Assembly (NCBI GenBank): GCA_938010435.1
Contig: CALLUS010000005.1
Location: forward strand, 248,001-312,000
Reading direction: 5' to 3'
Length of the DNA: 64,000 nucleotides
Source: an uncultured Rhizobiaceae group bacterium
GTDB lineage: Bacteria > Pseudomonadota > Alphaproteobacteria > Rhizobiales > Rhizobiaceae
Part shown: piece by piece, positions 9,174 to 17,971 of the stretch
Numbering within the stretch: the stretch's first letter is position 1
Layout of the letters: the number at the start of each line of letters is the position of its first letter
Position numbers and translations under genes: made by a program
Notes under the pieces: generated by a model
What the model was told of the DNA's origin: nothing
The model's input: the letters and a program-made list of their open reading frames with translations, nothing else
The model's database searches: none

Positions 9174-9542
9174 TCATTTCTTTTCCATCACACATTGTAA
9201 TGGATGTTGATGCTTGCGCGCATAATCCATCACCTGTGTCACTTTAGTTTCGGCAACTTCGTAGGTGTACACACCACATTCACCCACACCGTTTTGATGT
9301 ACATGGAGCATAACTTGCGTTGCTGCATCCAAGTCCATTTGGAAATACCGGGCCAAAACATCAATAACGAATTCCATCGGTGTAAAATCATCGTTCAACA
9401 ATAAGACACGATAAAGGCTCGGCTTCTTCACTTTCGTCTTTGTTTTCGTGATTGTATCAATGCCGGAGTTCCCGTCATCGTCATTATCACGGAACTCATC
9501 ATCGCCTTGCATGGTGGTATTGAGAAAATTGCGAGCAGTCAT
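9174..9542 (-). CDS. clpS: ClpS adaptor of ClpAP (N-end rule recognition)
   Basis: 122 residues: a charged, disordered N-terminus of about 35 residues and then the ClpS core. Landmarks are [16 protein letters not shown], where NDD and the downstream Met/Val line the N-degron pocket, [19 protein letters not shown], and the C-terminal [10 protein letters not shown]. ClpS binds proteins with bulky hydrophobic N-terminal residues and hands them to the ClpA N-domain. It precedes clpA directly. Confidence 0.96.
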   Translation of the reverse strand: MTARNFLNTTMQGDDEFRDNDDDGNSGIDTITKTKTKVKKPSLYRVLLLNDDFTPMEFVIDVLARYFQMDLDAATQVMLHVHQNGVGECGVYTYEVAETKVTQVMDYARKHQHPLQCVMEKK

Positions 9543-9893
9543 GAGTTGGCTATTCCATTAAAATTGATCATCGGGCCGGTTCACAAGCAGAGTGAACGAT
9601 TCCCACCGCGACTGTATATAGTGTGCTTATCTTCAACTTTAAGCCCTGATGTTTGTCGAACTCAACACCACAGATTACAATTCATCAACCATTGTAAATG
9701 TGACGCAGCAAATCAGGTCACAATTTGATCAAAAAAGCACTCCGTAAAAATACTTCAGATTTTATCCGCTGCCTTAAGGCTTTGGTTACCATGTGAATTT
9801 ACATTTTCTTCAAGACGCGTTGCCTGTACCCGCAGCGAGCGTCAGTGTTTTGCGTAACCTGCTGCTTTAGCAGGCCAATATCGAGGTAATGTC
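9543..9893. promoter_or_regulatory. Divergent control region between clpS and the DD-carboxypeptidase gene
   Basis: 351 bases with no credible gene. It must hold the promoters of clpS (leftward) and the carboxypeptidase (rightward). Visible structure: an inverted repeat GTTCAC-N7-GTGAAC at 9579-9597; a second TGTGAC-N12-GTCACA at 9699-9722; and a hairpin CCTGCT-N5-AGCAGG at 9858-9874, just before the GAGG ribosome site at 9883. A TATATA that could serve as a clpS -10 lies at about 9616-9621. Promoter assignment is tentative. Confidence 0.45.
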
Positions 9894-11306
9894 GTGCGTA
9901 CCGTTTTCGGATCGACTGCTAACACCGCTCTATGCCGTGTTTTTATATCTATTTTGTCATTTTTGATGCTTTTTGCATTTCAAATCGCTGTGACCAGCGA
10001 TGCTGACGCTCGAAAGCGCAAGCGTGGCAATCCAAAATATGCGGCAATCGTGATTGATGCCAAAACCGGTAAAGTTCTGCATTCTCGCAGTGCCTATGCC
10101 AAACGCTATCCGGCCTCGTTGACCAAAATGATGACGCTTTATCTCGTATTTGAAGATATGAAAGCGGGCCGCATCAGCAAATCCAGCCGTTTGGTTATGA
10201 CCCGCGCTGGCGCGCGTCGTCCTCCTTCAAAAATCGGTCTGCGCGTTGGTCAATCCATTTCCATGGAACAAGCTATTCTGTCGCTTGTAACAAAATCTGC
10301 CAATGATGTTTCCACTGCAATCGGTGACAAGCTTGCTGGCTCAGAAGCAAAATTTGCAAAGCGCATGACATTAAAAGCCCGTCAATTGGGTATGAAGAGT
10401 ACAACATTTAAAAATGCCAATGGCTTAACAGCGCGTGGTCAACTGACAACGGCTGCAGACATGGCTAAACTAGGCATGGCGCTTCGCGAACACTTCCCGC
10501 GTCAATATCGCTATTTCAGCACGCGTTCATTCAAATTCGGCAAGCGTCGCTATGGCAACCACAACAAACTACTGGGCCGTGTACGCGGAGTTGATGGCAT
10601 CAAAACAGGTTATACAAGAGCATCAGGTTTCAACCTTGTTTCTTCTGTGAGCAGCCGCAACCGTCGTATCGTTGCCGTGGTAATGGGCGGTCGTTCGGGT
10701 CGTTCGCGCAATTCCCAAATGCAAAAACTCATCCGTGCTTATTTGCCAAAGGCATCTACAGGCAAGTCACGTCGTCAGATTGCCCGTGCAACATCTTCAC
10801 GCTCAACACGCGTTGCTTCCAGAAACACAAACCAGATTGTAACTGCTGCGAAGACAAAGGCTGTAGCCAGTAAAGCCAATTCTTTAATTTCTTCGCGTGT
10901 GAAGAACGCCCACGCTACCAATCAGCCGAGTTCTAAATCTGTAGCCAGCATCAAAAAACAACTCGTGCGTATGAATTCCAAGTCTACACCGAAACCAGAA
11001 CTGCGTCCTTCTGTTGATATGATCAAAACCGCTAGCCTTGGGGGCACATCAGCAAAATCCACAGGTTGGCAAATTCAGATCGCCGCATCTGACAGCCAAC
11101 CAAAGTTGATGGATTTGATGAAAAGCGTTCAATCCAAAAATCCCCGTATGTTGGGCAAGAAAACCATGTCTACACCAAGCGTCAGACGAAATGGCAAGAA
11201 ACTCTATCGTGGCCGGTTCGCCGGTTTCGCTTCAAAACGTGATGCCACGCGTGCCTGCAAATCTCTTAAACGCCAAAAAGTAGATTGTTTGGCTTTGAAC
11301 GGCTGA
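9894..11306 (+). CDS. D-alanyl-D-alanine carboxypeptidase (PBP5/DacA-type) with SPOR domain
   Basis: 470 residues starting at a GTG with GAGG seven bases upstream; the nearby ATG at 9889 is out of frame. A signal/anchor helix spans 15-38. The S11 peptidase motifs are complete: SLTK (S75-K78), SAN (135-137) and KTG (237-239). A long Ser/Thr/Lys-rich linker (about 260-390) leads to a C-terminal SPOR-like domain (about 390-470), which in other proteins binds denuded septal peptidoglycan. The enzyme trims the terminal D-Ala of stem peptides in the periplasm; the SPOR domain suggests action at the division site. Confidence 0.92.
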   Translation: MRTVFGSTANTALCRVFISILSFLMLFAFQIAVTSDADARKRKRGNPKYAAIVIDAKTGKVLHSRSAYAKRYPASLTKMMTLYLVFEDMKAGRISKSSRLVMTRAGARRPPSKIGLRVGQSISMEQAILSLVTKSANDVSTAIGDKLAGSEAKFAKRMTLKARQLGMKSTTFKNANGLTARGQLTTAADMAKLGMALREHFPRQYRYFSTRSFKFGKRRYGNHNKLLGRVRGVDGIKTGYTRASGFNLVSSVSSRNRRIVAVVMGGRSGRSRNSQMQKLIRAYLPKASTGKSRRQIARATSSRSTRVASRNTNQIVTAAKTKAVASKANSLISSRVKNAHATNQPSSKSVASIKKQLVRMNSKSTPKPELRPSVDMIKTASLGGTSAKSTGWQIQIAASDSQPKLMDLMKSVQSKNPRMLGKKTMSTPSVRRNGKKLYRGRFAGFASKRDATRACKSLKRQKVDCLALNG

Positions 11307-11318
11307 CTTTCAGACTGC

Positions 11319-11350
11319 CCCCGCATGCGTATTGTGCGGGGTTACATAAC
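11319..11350 (+). terminator. Possible terminator after the DD-carboxypeptidase gene
   Basis: CCCCGCA-N9-TGCGGGG (11319-11341) lies 12 bases after the stop codon. The following bases, TTACATAACC, are only weakly T-rich, so this may be a stabilising 3' hairpin rather than a true intrinsic terminator. Confidence 0.35.
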
Positions 11351-11405
11351 CGGCCCGTGTATTGGGCTTTATCCAGTGTTTCCGAATTGTATTGTGTAAA
11401 GGAAA

Positions 11406-12125
11406 TCAGGAATGGCTTCTCAGAAGAACATCCTTCGCCTCATTGATTTTGGCGGCAAGAAAAACAGAACCTCCGCTGTCGGGTTGGACCGATTTGATGA
11501 GGCGCCTATGGGCTTTACGGATCTCAGTAGCATGAGCGCCAAACGAAAGCCCCAGCACCTCATAGGCCTCCTCTTCGCCCATGGTTCCCGGGCCAGGCGT
11601 ACCAGTCTGCCCCGCACTGCCATCCGTTTGAGCGTTTTCACGCCCTCGGGAAAATCGGCCGTCAAGATACGTGTTTAGCAATTCAAGCGTCTGGCCATCT
11701 TCGCTCACCTCGGTAAGAAGAACGGTCAGGTCGCTTTCGCTCATGGCATTGAGTTCTTTGCCTTCAAATGTCCCAACCAAGACAACACCGTTCATTTCTC
11801 CGGTTTTGTGATTGATTTCCATCTCCACACCGGCAGTTCGTAACGTCGAAAACCGCTTATTGGAATTGGCCCGTATTTTTGGTCCGCATTTGCGAAAGCT
11901 GCGCCACAAAACGACCCCAAGTAAAACAACGCCAGCGCCCACCGCAGGTACACGAACGAGCATAAGCGCAGCGCCTGCAGCCATCAAAATTGGTGGTAAG
12001 TAAATGCGAATAAATTGCGCAAGAGACTTAGCCGGTACGAACAAGAATACCGCAGCCAAAGTCGCAAGAATAATGATTGGGGAGATCAGATATGTCATGC
12101 CATATATTTGGGCGATTACACCCAC
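11406..12125 (-). CDS. Membrane-anchored J-domain protein resembling Pam18/Tim14, with QPD instead of HPD
   Basis: 239 residues. Two or three hydrophobic segments occupy about 8-70. A conserved soluble middle (about 85-155) contains the EMEINHKTGEMNG and SESDLTVLL stretches, then a Gly/Pro-rich linker. The C-terminal J-like domain (about 187-239) ends in GGSVFLAAKINEAKDVLL, very like mitochondrial Pam18/Tim14. The signature loop reads QPD (214-216); the codon at 11484-11486 is CAA. The HPD histidine is needed for J-proteins to stimulate Hsp70 ATPase, so this protein may be catalytically inert or act as a tether. It follows mipZ on the same strand with a 29-base gap. Confidence 0.78.
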   Translation of the reverse strand: MGVIAQIYGMTYLISPIIILATLAAVFLFVPAKSLAQFIRIYLPPILMAAGAALMLVRVPAVGAGVVLLGVVLWRSFRKCGPKIRANSNKRFSTLRTAGVEMEINHKTGEMNGVVLVGTFEGKELNAMSESDLTVLLTEVSEDGQTLELLNTYLDGRFSRGRENAQTDGSAGQTGTPGPGTMGEEEAYEVLGLSFGAHATEIRKAHRRLIKSVQPDSGGSVFLAAKINEAKDVLLRSHS

Positions 12126-12154
12126 AACGCAAGCATCAATAAGTCGCAGGAAAT

Positions 12155-13111
12155 TTAGTCTGCAAATATATCCGGCATATCGACGGCTTCATAAGACTTA
12201 TGAATCCACGCCTGACGCGCTTGCGCCATTTCTTTTGCACAATCATCGACCGGCAAACGCAAAGCAGAAATGAGTTTCTCGATTTCTCGACATGCAGAAA
12301 TATGTGAAGCATTGGGCTTTTTATCGCCAGTGAGTAGCTCAAAATCATCCAGAGCCGTCAACCCCTTGGGGAAATACTGACGGAAAATAACGCGTTCGCT
12401 GATACCGTCTGCAATTCTAAATCCCAAACGCATGGAAAGTTCATGCAGGCATTTATAGACATTGCGTTCATTGTTTGAGGTCAACGACGACAAACGATTG
12501 CGCACAACAATCCAGTCCAACAAGCCGTCATCTGCATCACGGCGTTTGCGACGGGCATCACGAACCATTTTAGCGTAGTGGCTGACATCAACCACTTCCA
12601 TTTTCAAAGCATCAACTTTCCCGAGAATATCGAAATCCACGAATGAATCGTTCATCGGCGTTAGCAAAGTATCTGCCATCGAATGAGCCAAGCGCATCAA
12701 ATACCCATCGGCCCCCGGTGTATCCACCACAATGAAATCGTGATCATTTTCGATTTCAGAGATCGCGCGCAAGAAAGCCGAAAAGTCCTGCATTTGTGCT
12801 TCCATCGTGCTGTCGAGTTTGGAGCCGTCAAAGCGAAAATGGCTTGACAATTCGAGGTTCAGGTTATTCTTGATCGACCAACGTTTGCGATTATCCACGT
12901 AGCGGGACAACGAGTTCTGACGTGAATCAAGATCAATCGTTGCAACCTTGAACCCTTTTTTCAAAAGCGCCACAGCCACATGCATGGACGTTGTGGTTTT
13001 ACCCGAACCGCCTTTTTCATTGCCGCATACGATAACATGGGCATTGCCAGCATTCATCTTCTTGCTGGCAAACATACCTTCAACACGTTCAATTTTTAGG
13101 CGATCACTCAT
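12155..13111 (-). CDS. mipZ: MipZ-like ParA-family ATPase, division-site positioning
   Basis: 318 residues. The deviant Walker A GNEKGGSGKTT is at 30-40, followed by ATIDLDSRQNSLSRY and the DFIVVDTPGADGYL Walker B region, the pattern of MipZ and distinct from the shorter ParA motif. In Caulobacter MipZ dimers form a gradient from pole-bound ParB and inhibit FtsZ polymerisation, so division occurs at midcell. The first 18 residues may not be translated, because a second ATG starts MNAGNAHVIV, but the first ATG is kept here. It is upstream of the J-domain gene in the same direction. Confidence 0.88.
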   Translation of the reverse strand: MSDRLKIERVEGMFASKKMNAGNAHVIVCGNEKGGSGKTTTSMHVAVALLKKGFKVATIDLDSRQNSLSRYVDNRKRWSIKNNLNLELSSHFRFDGSKLDSTMEAQMQDFSAFLRAISEIENDHDFIVVDTPGADGYLMRLAHSMADTLLTPMNDSFVDFDILGKVDALKMEVVDVSHYAKMVRDARRKRRDADDGLLDWIVVRNRLSSLTSNNERNVYKCLHELSMRLGFRIADGISERVIFRQYFPKGLTALDDFELLTGDKKPNASHISACREIEKLISALRLPVDDCAKEMAQARQAWIHKSYEAVDMPDIFAD

Positions 13112-13229
13112 GGAACTCAGATGGCTTTCAAGGCGGGCACTGCCGCGACAACACGAATTAACGTATAGGAAACCATAAATTTACATCCCAAGCACGTGAT
13201 TGTGCGAAGCTTGGTTAACTGCAAAGACT

Positions 13230-13658
13230 TTACAGCAAGCCGAGTTCCGCCAATTCGGAACGCAAATGAACAGGCAAAGCCGATTCATTTTGCCCAAGAT
13301 CCCCCGGCGTTTCTTCGCCTTTGAGATATCTCCATCCCTGAAAGGCGCGTTTTGGGTGCCATTGGGTGGGGACGACCTCATTCCCCAGCATCAATTTGCA
13401 ACGACGAATGCCCTCACCGTCCACAAAGGGACGAATATCAACCAATTTTTGACGTGCCTGAATTTGTCCCTTAATCACCCAATAGAGCGATCCGCCATCG
13501 AGCAGTTCATCTTTTCGTTTTGGCACCATACGTGTGGTATGAAAAAGCTGAACTTCAACATTACTGGCTGCCATATCCAAGAGTCTCTGTTTCGACCAAC
13601 CTTGAAGATCATCGAGACTTTCAGCACCAACACACAATTTTAGAATATTCAGGCTCAT
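13230..13658 (-). CDS. DUF1489 family protein
   Basis: 142 residues matching the alphaproteobacterial DUF1489 family in length and sequence: KLCVGAESLDDLQ at the start, then RMVPKRKDELLDGGSLYWV and a C-terminal WHPKRAFQGWRYL. It is cytoplasmic and basic; no catalytic motif is evident and the family has no firm function. It starts 44 bases downstream of the biotin-carboxylase gene and may be co-transcribed with it. Confidence 0.85.
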   Translation of the reverse strand: MSLNILKLCVGAESLDDLQGWSKQRLLDMAASNVEVQLFHTTRMVPKRKDELLDGGSLYWVIKGQIQARQKLVDIRPFVDGEGIRRCKLMLGNEVVPTQWHPKRAFQGWRYLKGEETPGDLGQNESALPVHLRSELAELGLL

Positions 13659-13702
13659 ATTCCAGACATAAATCTTCGGTCACTCTTGGCCTAGCCGCGT
13701 CT

Positions 13703-15670
13703 TTAAGCGTCCACAGTTGGGTTTTTACTGAGGATCAAGGCCACAGCACCATTTTCGACTTGCTCACCAGCCGTGATTGCCAATTGAGCAACAGTGCCGT
13801 CATAGGGCGCGACCACCGAATGCTCCATCTTCATCGCTTCCACAGAGAACAGTATATCACCCTCCTCCACGCTGTCACCGCTGGCAACAGTAACAGTGAT
13901 GACTTTGCCGTGCATTGGAACTTTTATGGCGCCGTCACTGGAAGCCGCAGCTTCGTCCTGCAATTCGAAAACCCGTGGTTCAAATATCCACTGGTGGCCA
14001 TTTTTCAACACAAACACGCGTTCGCCATCGTGAAAGTAGGAACATTTGGAATCTGGAGCAACAATCTTCCCCGTATCCATTAAGAGTGAAAGACCATCAG
14101 ACGTGTAAACAACCTGAGCAACTTGCTCTTCGCCATCAAGAAGAAAGTTAAACGGAACTGTCCGAGCAGACCCTGTTTGAAACCCATCGGTAGCAGTCCA
14201 TGGTGAGTTGTCATTCTGCGACTTTGCAGCAAGTTGCTTCTGTTCGTTTTCAATCAATCCCACAACACCAGCGGCTAAAACACCTTGATCTACAGCGGCT
14301 TCAGGAACCAGTTTTGACAAGTTCTCATCAATCAAACCTGTGTTGAAATGTCCTTGAACAAAGCCTTTATGACCACACAGTGCTGCAAGGAATGCCGTAT
14401 TGGTCACTGGTCCAGCAATTTTGGCATCCTGCAATTGCTTTGTGATCAATGCCAGTGCCTCACGACGCGAACCGCCATGGACAATAAGCTTGGCAATCAT
14501 CGGGTCGTAATAGGGCGTAATTTCATCGCCAGTGTCAACACCAGAATCAATGCGAACACCATTACCTTCTTGGCCTAAATCCATTGCGATCAGACGACCA
14601 ATTGAGGGTAAAAATCCGGTGGATGCGTCTTCGGCGTAAATACGGGCTTCAAAAGCATGGCCGTTAATCGACAACTCTTCTTGTTTTGTAGGCAATTCTT
14701 CACCCGAAGCGACGCGCAATTGCCATTCAACCAAGTCTTGACCTGTGATCATTTCTGTCACTGGATGTTCAACCTGCAGGCGTGTGTTCATCTCCATAAA
14801 GAAGAACCCGTCTTCAGAAAGGCCACCTTCGCCATCAGCAATGAACTCAACGGTTCCCGCACCCTGATAACCAACAGCTTTAGCTGCATCACATGCGGCC
14901 TTACCCATAGCGGCGCGAACCGCATCTGTCATACCCGGCGCAGGTGCTTCTTCAATGACTTTCTGATGTCGTCGTTGAAGCGAACAATCCCGTTCAAACA
15001 AATGAACCACGTTGCCGTGAGAATCTCCAAAAACTTGAATTTCAATATGACGTGGATTCTGAACAAATTTCTCTAACAGTACATTATCATTATTGAAAGA
15101 GGACTTCGCTTCGCGTTTTGCAGCCTCCAGCGCATCGTCGAACTCCAAAGCTTTTGAAACTTTGCGCATGCCTTTTCCGCCACCGCCGGCAACCGCTTTG
15201 ATGAGCAAGGGATAGCCAATTTCATAGGCCTTCCGCTTAAGGAAAGTCGGGTCCTGATTTTGGCCATGGAAACCCGGCACGATAGGCACACCCGCCTCAG
15301 CCATGATTTCCTTGGAACGATCTTTCAGCCCCATCGCACGTATGGATTCTGGCGGAGGTCCCACGAAAATCATACCTGCGTCCTGAGTCAATTGCGCAAA
15401 ATCAGCATTCTCAGACAGGAATCCATACCCGGGGTGGATTGCTTCTGCACCAGCTTCTTTAGCAATGGCCAGAATCCGTCCAGACCGCAAATAACTGTCA
15501 GCCGCTGCAGCAGGACCCAGCAAATGCGCTTCATCAGCCAGACGTACATGTTTTGCCCCTGCATCGGCTTCGGAATAGACCGCAATGGTGCGGATTCCCA
15601 TACGTTTAGCGGTTTTGATAACACGGCAGGCAATTTCGCCGCGATTAGCTATGAGTAATGATTTGATCAT
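13703..15670 (-). CDS. Acyl-CoA carboxylase biotin-carboxylase/BCCP subunit (methylcrotonyl-CoA type likely)
   Basis: 655 residues. It starts with the biotin-carboxylase N-domain (LLIANRGEIACRV), has an ATP-grasp region with the glycine loop AGGGGKGMR, and conserved FMEMNTRLQVEHPVTE. The C-terminal biotinyl domain carries EAMKME with biotin-accepting K614. It carboxylates biotin for an acyl-CoA carboxyltransferase. Overall similarity favours 3-methylcrotonyl-CoA carboxylase alpha (leucine breakdown) over acetyl- or propionyl-CoA forms, but the partner carboxyltransferase gene is not in the window, so the substrate is an inference. BirA, which would biotinylate K614, is encoded at 41.6-42.4 kb. 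Confidence 0.87.
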   Translation of the reverse strand: MIKSLLIANRGEIACRVIKTAKRMGIRTIAVYSEADAGAKHVRLADEAHLLGPAAAADSYLRSGRILAIAKEAGAEAIHPGYGFLSENADFAQLTQDAGMIFVGPPPESIRAMGLKDRSKEIMAEAGVPIVPGFHGQNQDPTFLKRKAYEIGYPLLIKAVAGGGGKGMRKVSKALEFDDALEAAKREAKSSFNNDNVLLEKFVQNPRHIEIQVFGDSHGNVVHLFERDCSLQRRHQKVIEEAPAPGMTDAVRAAMGKAACDAAKAVGYQGAGTVEFIADGEGGLSEDGFFFMEMNTRLQVEHPVTEMITGQDLVEWQLRVASGEELPTKQEELSINGHAFEARIYAEDASTGFLPSIGRLIAMDLGQEGNGVRIDSGVDTGDEITPYYDPMIAKLIVHGGSRREALALITKQLQDAKIAGPVTNTAFLAALCGHKGFVQGHFNTGLIDENLSKLVPEAAVDQGVLAAGVVGLIENEQKQLAAKSQNDNSPWTATDGFQTGSARTVPFNFLLDGEEQVAQVVYTSDGLSLLMDTGKIVAPDSKCSYFHDGERVFVLKNGHQWIFEPRVFELQDEAAASSDGAIKVPMHGKVITVTVASGDSVEEGDILFSVEAMKMEHSVVAPYDGTVAQLAITAGEQVENGAVALILSKNPTVDA

Positions 15671-15715
15671 ACCCGTTCTTATCGTGCCATAGCCAACGTG
15701 GCTATATGGGAAAAC

Positions 15716-17128
15716 TTAACATTCAACGATATTGACGGGAACATTGATGGCAAGGCCACCTTGGCTCGTTTCCTTGTAACGCACGTTCATATCATGGCCT
15801 GTTTGGCGCATGGTTTCGATACAGGCATCGAGAGGTACGAAATGGCTCCCATCCCCATGTAAAGCAAGCGATGCAGCCGTGACAGCCTTTACAGCACCGA
15901 CGGCATTGCGCTCGATGCAAGGCACCTGAACCAACCCGCCAACTGGGTCGCACGTCATGCCAAGATGATGTTCCAGCGCGATCTCAGCCGCATTCTCCAC
16001 TTGTTGCGGTGTTCCCCCCATAATCGCGGCCAATCCGGCAGCAGCCATCGCAGCGGCTGAGCCAACTTCCCCCTGACAACCTACTTCCGCACCAGAAATA
16101 GAGGCTTTGTGCTTGATAATACCGCCTATGGCCGACGCTGTGAGCAGGAAGTCTTGAATATCAACCTCGCTGACCGCAGGGTTGAATTTCAAATGATAGC
16201 TCAGAACCGCTGGAATGACGCCAGCAGCCCCGTTTGTTGGTGCCGTCACGACTTTGCCACCAGCCGCATTCTCTTCATTCACAGCCATGGCGTAAACAGA
16301 CAACCAATCATTCGCGGCGAGTGGGCCAAGTTCGTTGTTTTGCCATTTGACATCAAGCTTTTCTTTGATCGATTTTGCACGGCGCTTTACAGCCAAGCCG
16401 CCAGGAAGTTCGCCTTCTTGGCTCAACCCACGATTAACGCAGTCACTCATCGCTTTCCAGATTGCGTTGATCTCACCATTCAACGTGTGGTTTCCAAGTT
16501 CAACCTGTTCATTAGCACGTTTCATTTGGGCGATATTGAGACCAGACGTTTGCGCCATTTCCAACATTTGTGCAGCGCTTTCAAAGGGGTATGGAGCCGT
16601 TACAGGCGCACCACCATCAAGACCCAAATTCATTCGTTCGAGCTCAATCCCATCAACAACAAATCCGCCTCCAACGGAATAATAAATCTGGCGCACTAAA
16701 GTAGCACCTGAACTGTCCAATGCTTCAAATCGCATTCCGTTTGCATGGCCTGGCAAAATCTCATCATAGTCGAAACTCAAATCGGTTTTAGGATCGAAAG
16801 ACCATTCAGGAAATCCCTCCACTTTGATTACAGCATTGGTTTGATTGTCTTTCAGGATAGCATCCACATTATCAGGGTCCAACAAATGAGGTTCACACCC
16901 CATAAGACCCAATATGATAGCGCGATCACTGCCGTGACCTTTGCCCGTAAAGGCCAGCGATCCATGCAATGAAACACGAATACGATTCACTTGCGCCGAC
17001 GACGGACGTGGCCAATCTCCATCACGCACATATTCCAGAAAACGGTGAGCAGCCACCATCGGGCCCATCGTGTGCGATGAAGAAGGCCCAATCCCAATTT
17101 TGAATATATCCGTGATCGAAAGAAACAT
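15716..17128 (-). CDS. sdaA: L-serine ammonia-lyase (Fe-S, single-chain)
   Basis: 470 residues; the alpha and beta domains are fused as in enterobacterial SdaA. The [4Fe-4S] ligands are C351 (GCQGEVG), C393 (MTCDPVGG) and C404 ([11 protein letters not shown]). The spacing of 42 and 11 equals that of the structurally known Legionella enzyme. The protein ends in Cys (C470), the tail-in-mouth ligand that occupies the fourth iron site there. It converts L-serine to pyruvate and ammonia in the cytoplasm. It lies 45 bases upstream of the carboxylase gene on the same strand. Confidence 0.95.
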   Translation of the reverse strand: MFLSITDIFKIGIGPSSSHTMGPMVAAHRFLEYVRDGDWPRPSSAQVNRIRVSLHGSLAFTGKGHGSDRAIILGLMGCEPHLLDPDNVDAILKDNQTNAVIKVEGFPEWSFDPKTDLSFDYDEILPGHANGMRFEALDSSGATLVRQIYYSVGGGFVVDGIELERMNLGLDGGAPVTAPYPFESAAQMLEMAQTSGLNIAQMKRANEQVELGNHTLNGEINAIWKAMSDCVNRGLSQEGELPGGLAVKRRAKSIKEKLDVKWQNNELGPLAANDWLSVYAMAVNEENAAGGKVVTAPTNGAAGVIPAVLSYHLKFNPAVSEVDIQDFLLTASAIGGIIKHKASISGAEVGCQGEVGSAAAMAAAGLAAIMGGTPQQVENAAEIALEHHLGMTCDPVGGLVQVPCIERNAVGAVKAVTAASLALHGDGSHFVPLDACIETMRQTGHDMNVRYKETSQGGLAINVPVNIVEC

Positions 17129-17228
17129 GTTGAACTCTTACAAAATACAGCGTCATTAGGACTGGCGCATGGTTTGAGCTGTTGTACATTGGTTCGTTCA
17201 GACAACCATACCAATTCCGACATTCTTT

Positions 17229-17948
17229 ATGCGATTTCCAACACCTCTCATCGAAGCGCAACTGATCCACCGTTATAAACGCTTCTTGGCCGATGTCAGA
17301 TTGGACAATGGTGATGAAATCACGGTGCATTGTCCCAATCCCGGCGCGATGCTGGGATTGAACGAACCGGGCAACAGAGTATGGATTTCCGACAGCGGCA
17401 ATCCTAAACGCAAATTACGACACACATTGGAACTCATGGAGGTGCCCTCGTCCACAACAAAAAGCACTGTTTTGGTGGGAATAAATACAAATTTACCAAA
17501 CAAATTGGCAGAGGAAGCCATACTTGCAGGCCAGATTGAACAATTAACGGGTTATTCCATCCTGCGCCGTGAAGTGAAATACGGTGAAAATTCGCGCATT
17601 GACATTCTGCTGGAAGAAGATGATCGCCCGCCCTGCTTTGTGGAAATCAAAAACGTGCATTTTGTACGTGAAGCAGGCTTGCATGAATTCCCGGATTGCA
17701 AGACAGCACGCGGTGCGAAGCACCTTCGCGAATTATCAAATGTTGTAAAACAAGGCGGACGCGCGGTTATGCTCTACGTTATCCAGCGCAACGATGGAGA
17801 TCGCCTGTCCTTTGCAGCAGACCTTGACCCCGATTATGTCAGAGCATTTGAAGAGGCTACAAAAGCCGGGGTTGAAGCCATCGCCATTCGGTGCGACATC
17901 TCCACAGAAGATATTACAGCGCGACACATCATTCCGATTGTGTCGTAA
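17229..17948 (+). CDS. sfsA: SfsA family DNA/RNA nuclease
   Basis: 239 residues, the usual SfsA length. An N-terminal OB-like part (LIHRYKRFLADVRLDNGDE, CPNPGAMLGL) is followed by a PD-(D/E)XK-like core: SRIDILLEED, then CFVEIKNVHF with the ExK pair. The family was first described as a stimulator of sugar-fermentation genes; nuclease activity has since been reported. It is divergent from sdaA and 23 bases upstream of map, so probably in one operon with it. Confidence 0.92.
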   Translation: MRFPTPLIEAQLIHRYKRFLADVRLDNGDEITVHCPNPGAMLGLNEPGNRVWISDSGNPKRKLRHTLELMEVPSSTTKSTVLVGINTNLPNKLAEEAILAGQIEQLTGYSILRREVKYGENSRIDILLEEDDRPPCFVEIKNVHFVREAGLHEFPDCKTARGAKHLRELSNVVKQGGRAVMLYVIQRNDGDRLSFAADLDPDYVRAFEEATKAGVEAIAIRCDISTEDITARHIIPIVS

Positions 17949-17971
17949 CCGCACTGCAAAAGGCATTGAAA

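Noticed and set aside
16109-16699. 196-codon plus-strand frame over sdaA
   Set aside because: SdaA has all four expected cysteine ligands; the overlapping frame is a shadow.
17891-17971. 27-residue N-terminal extension of Map inside sfsA
   Set aside because: The extension is unlike the family and has no ribosome site; the TTG at 17972 with AAAGG upstream fits better.
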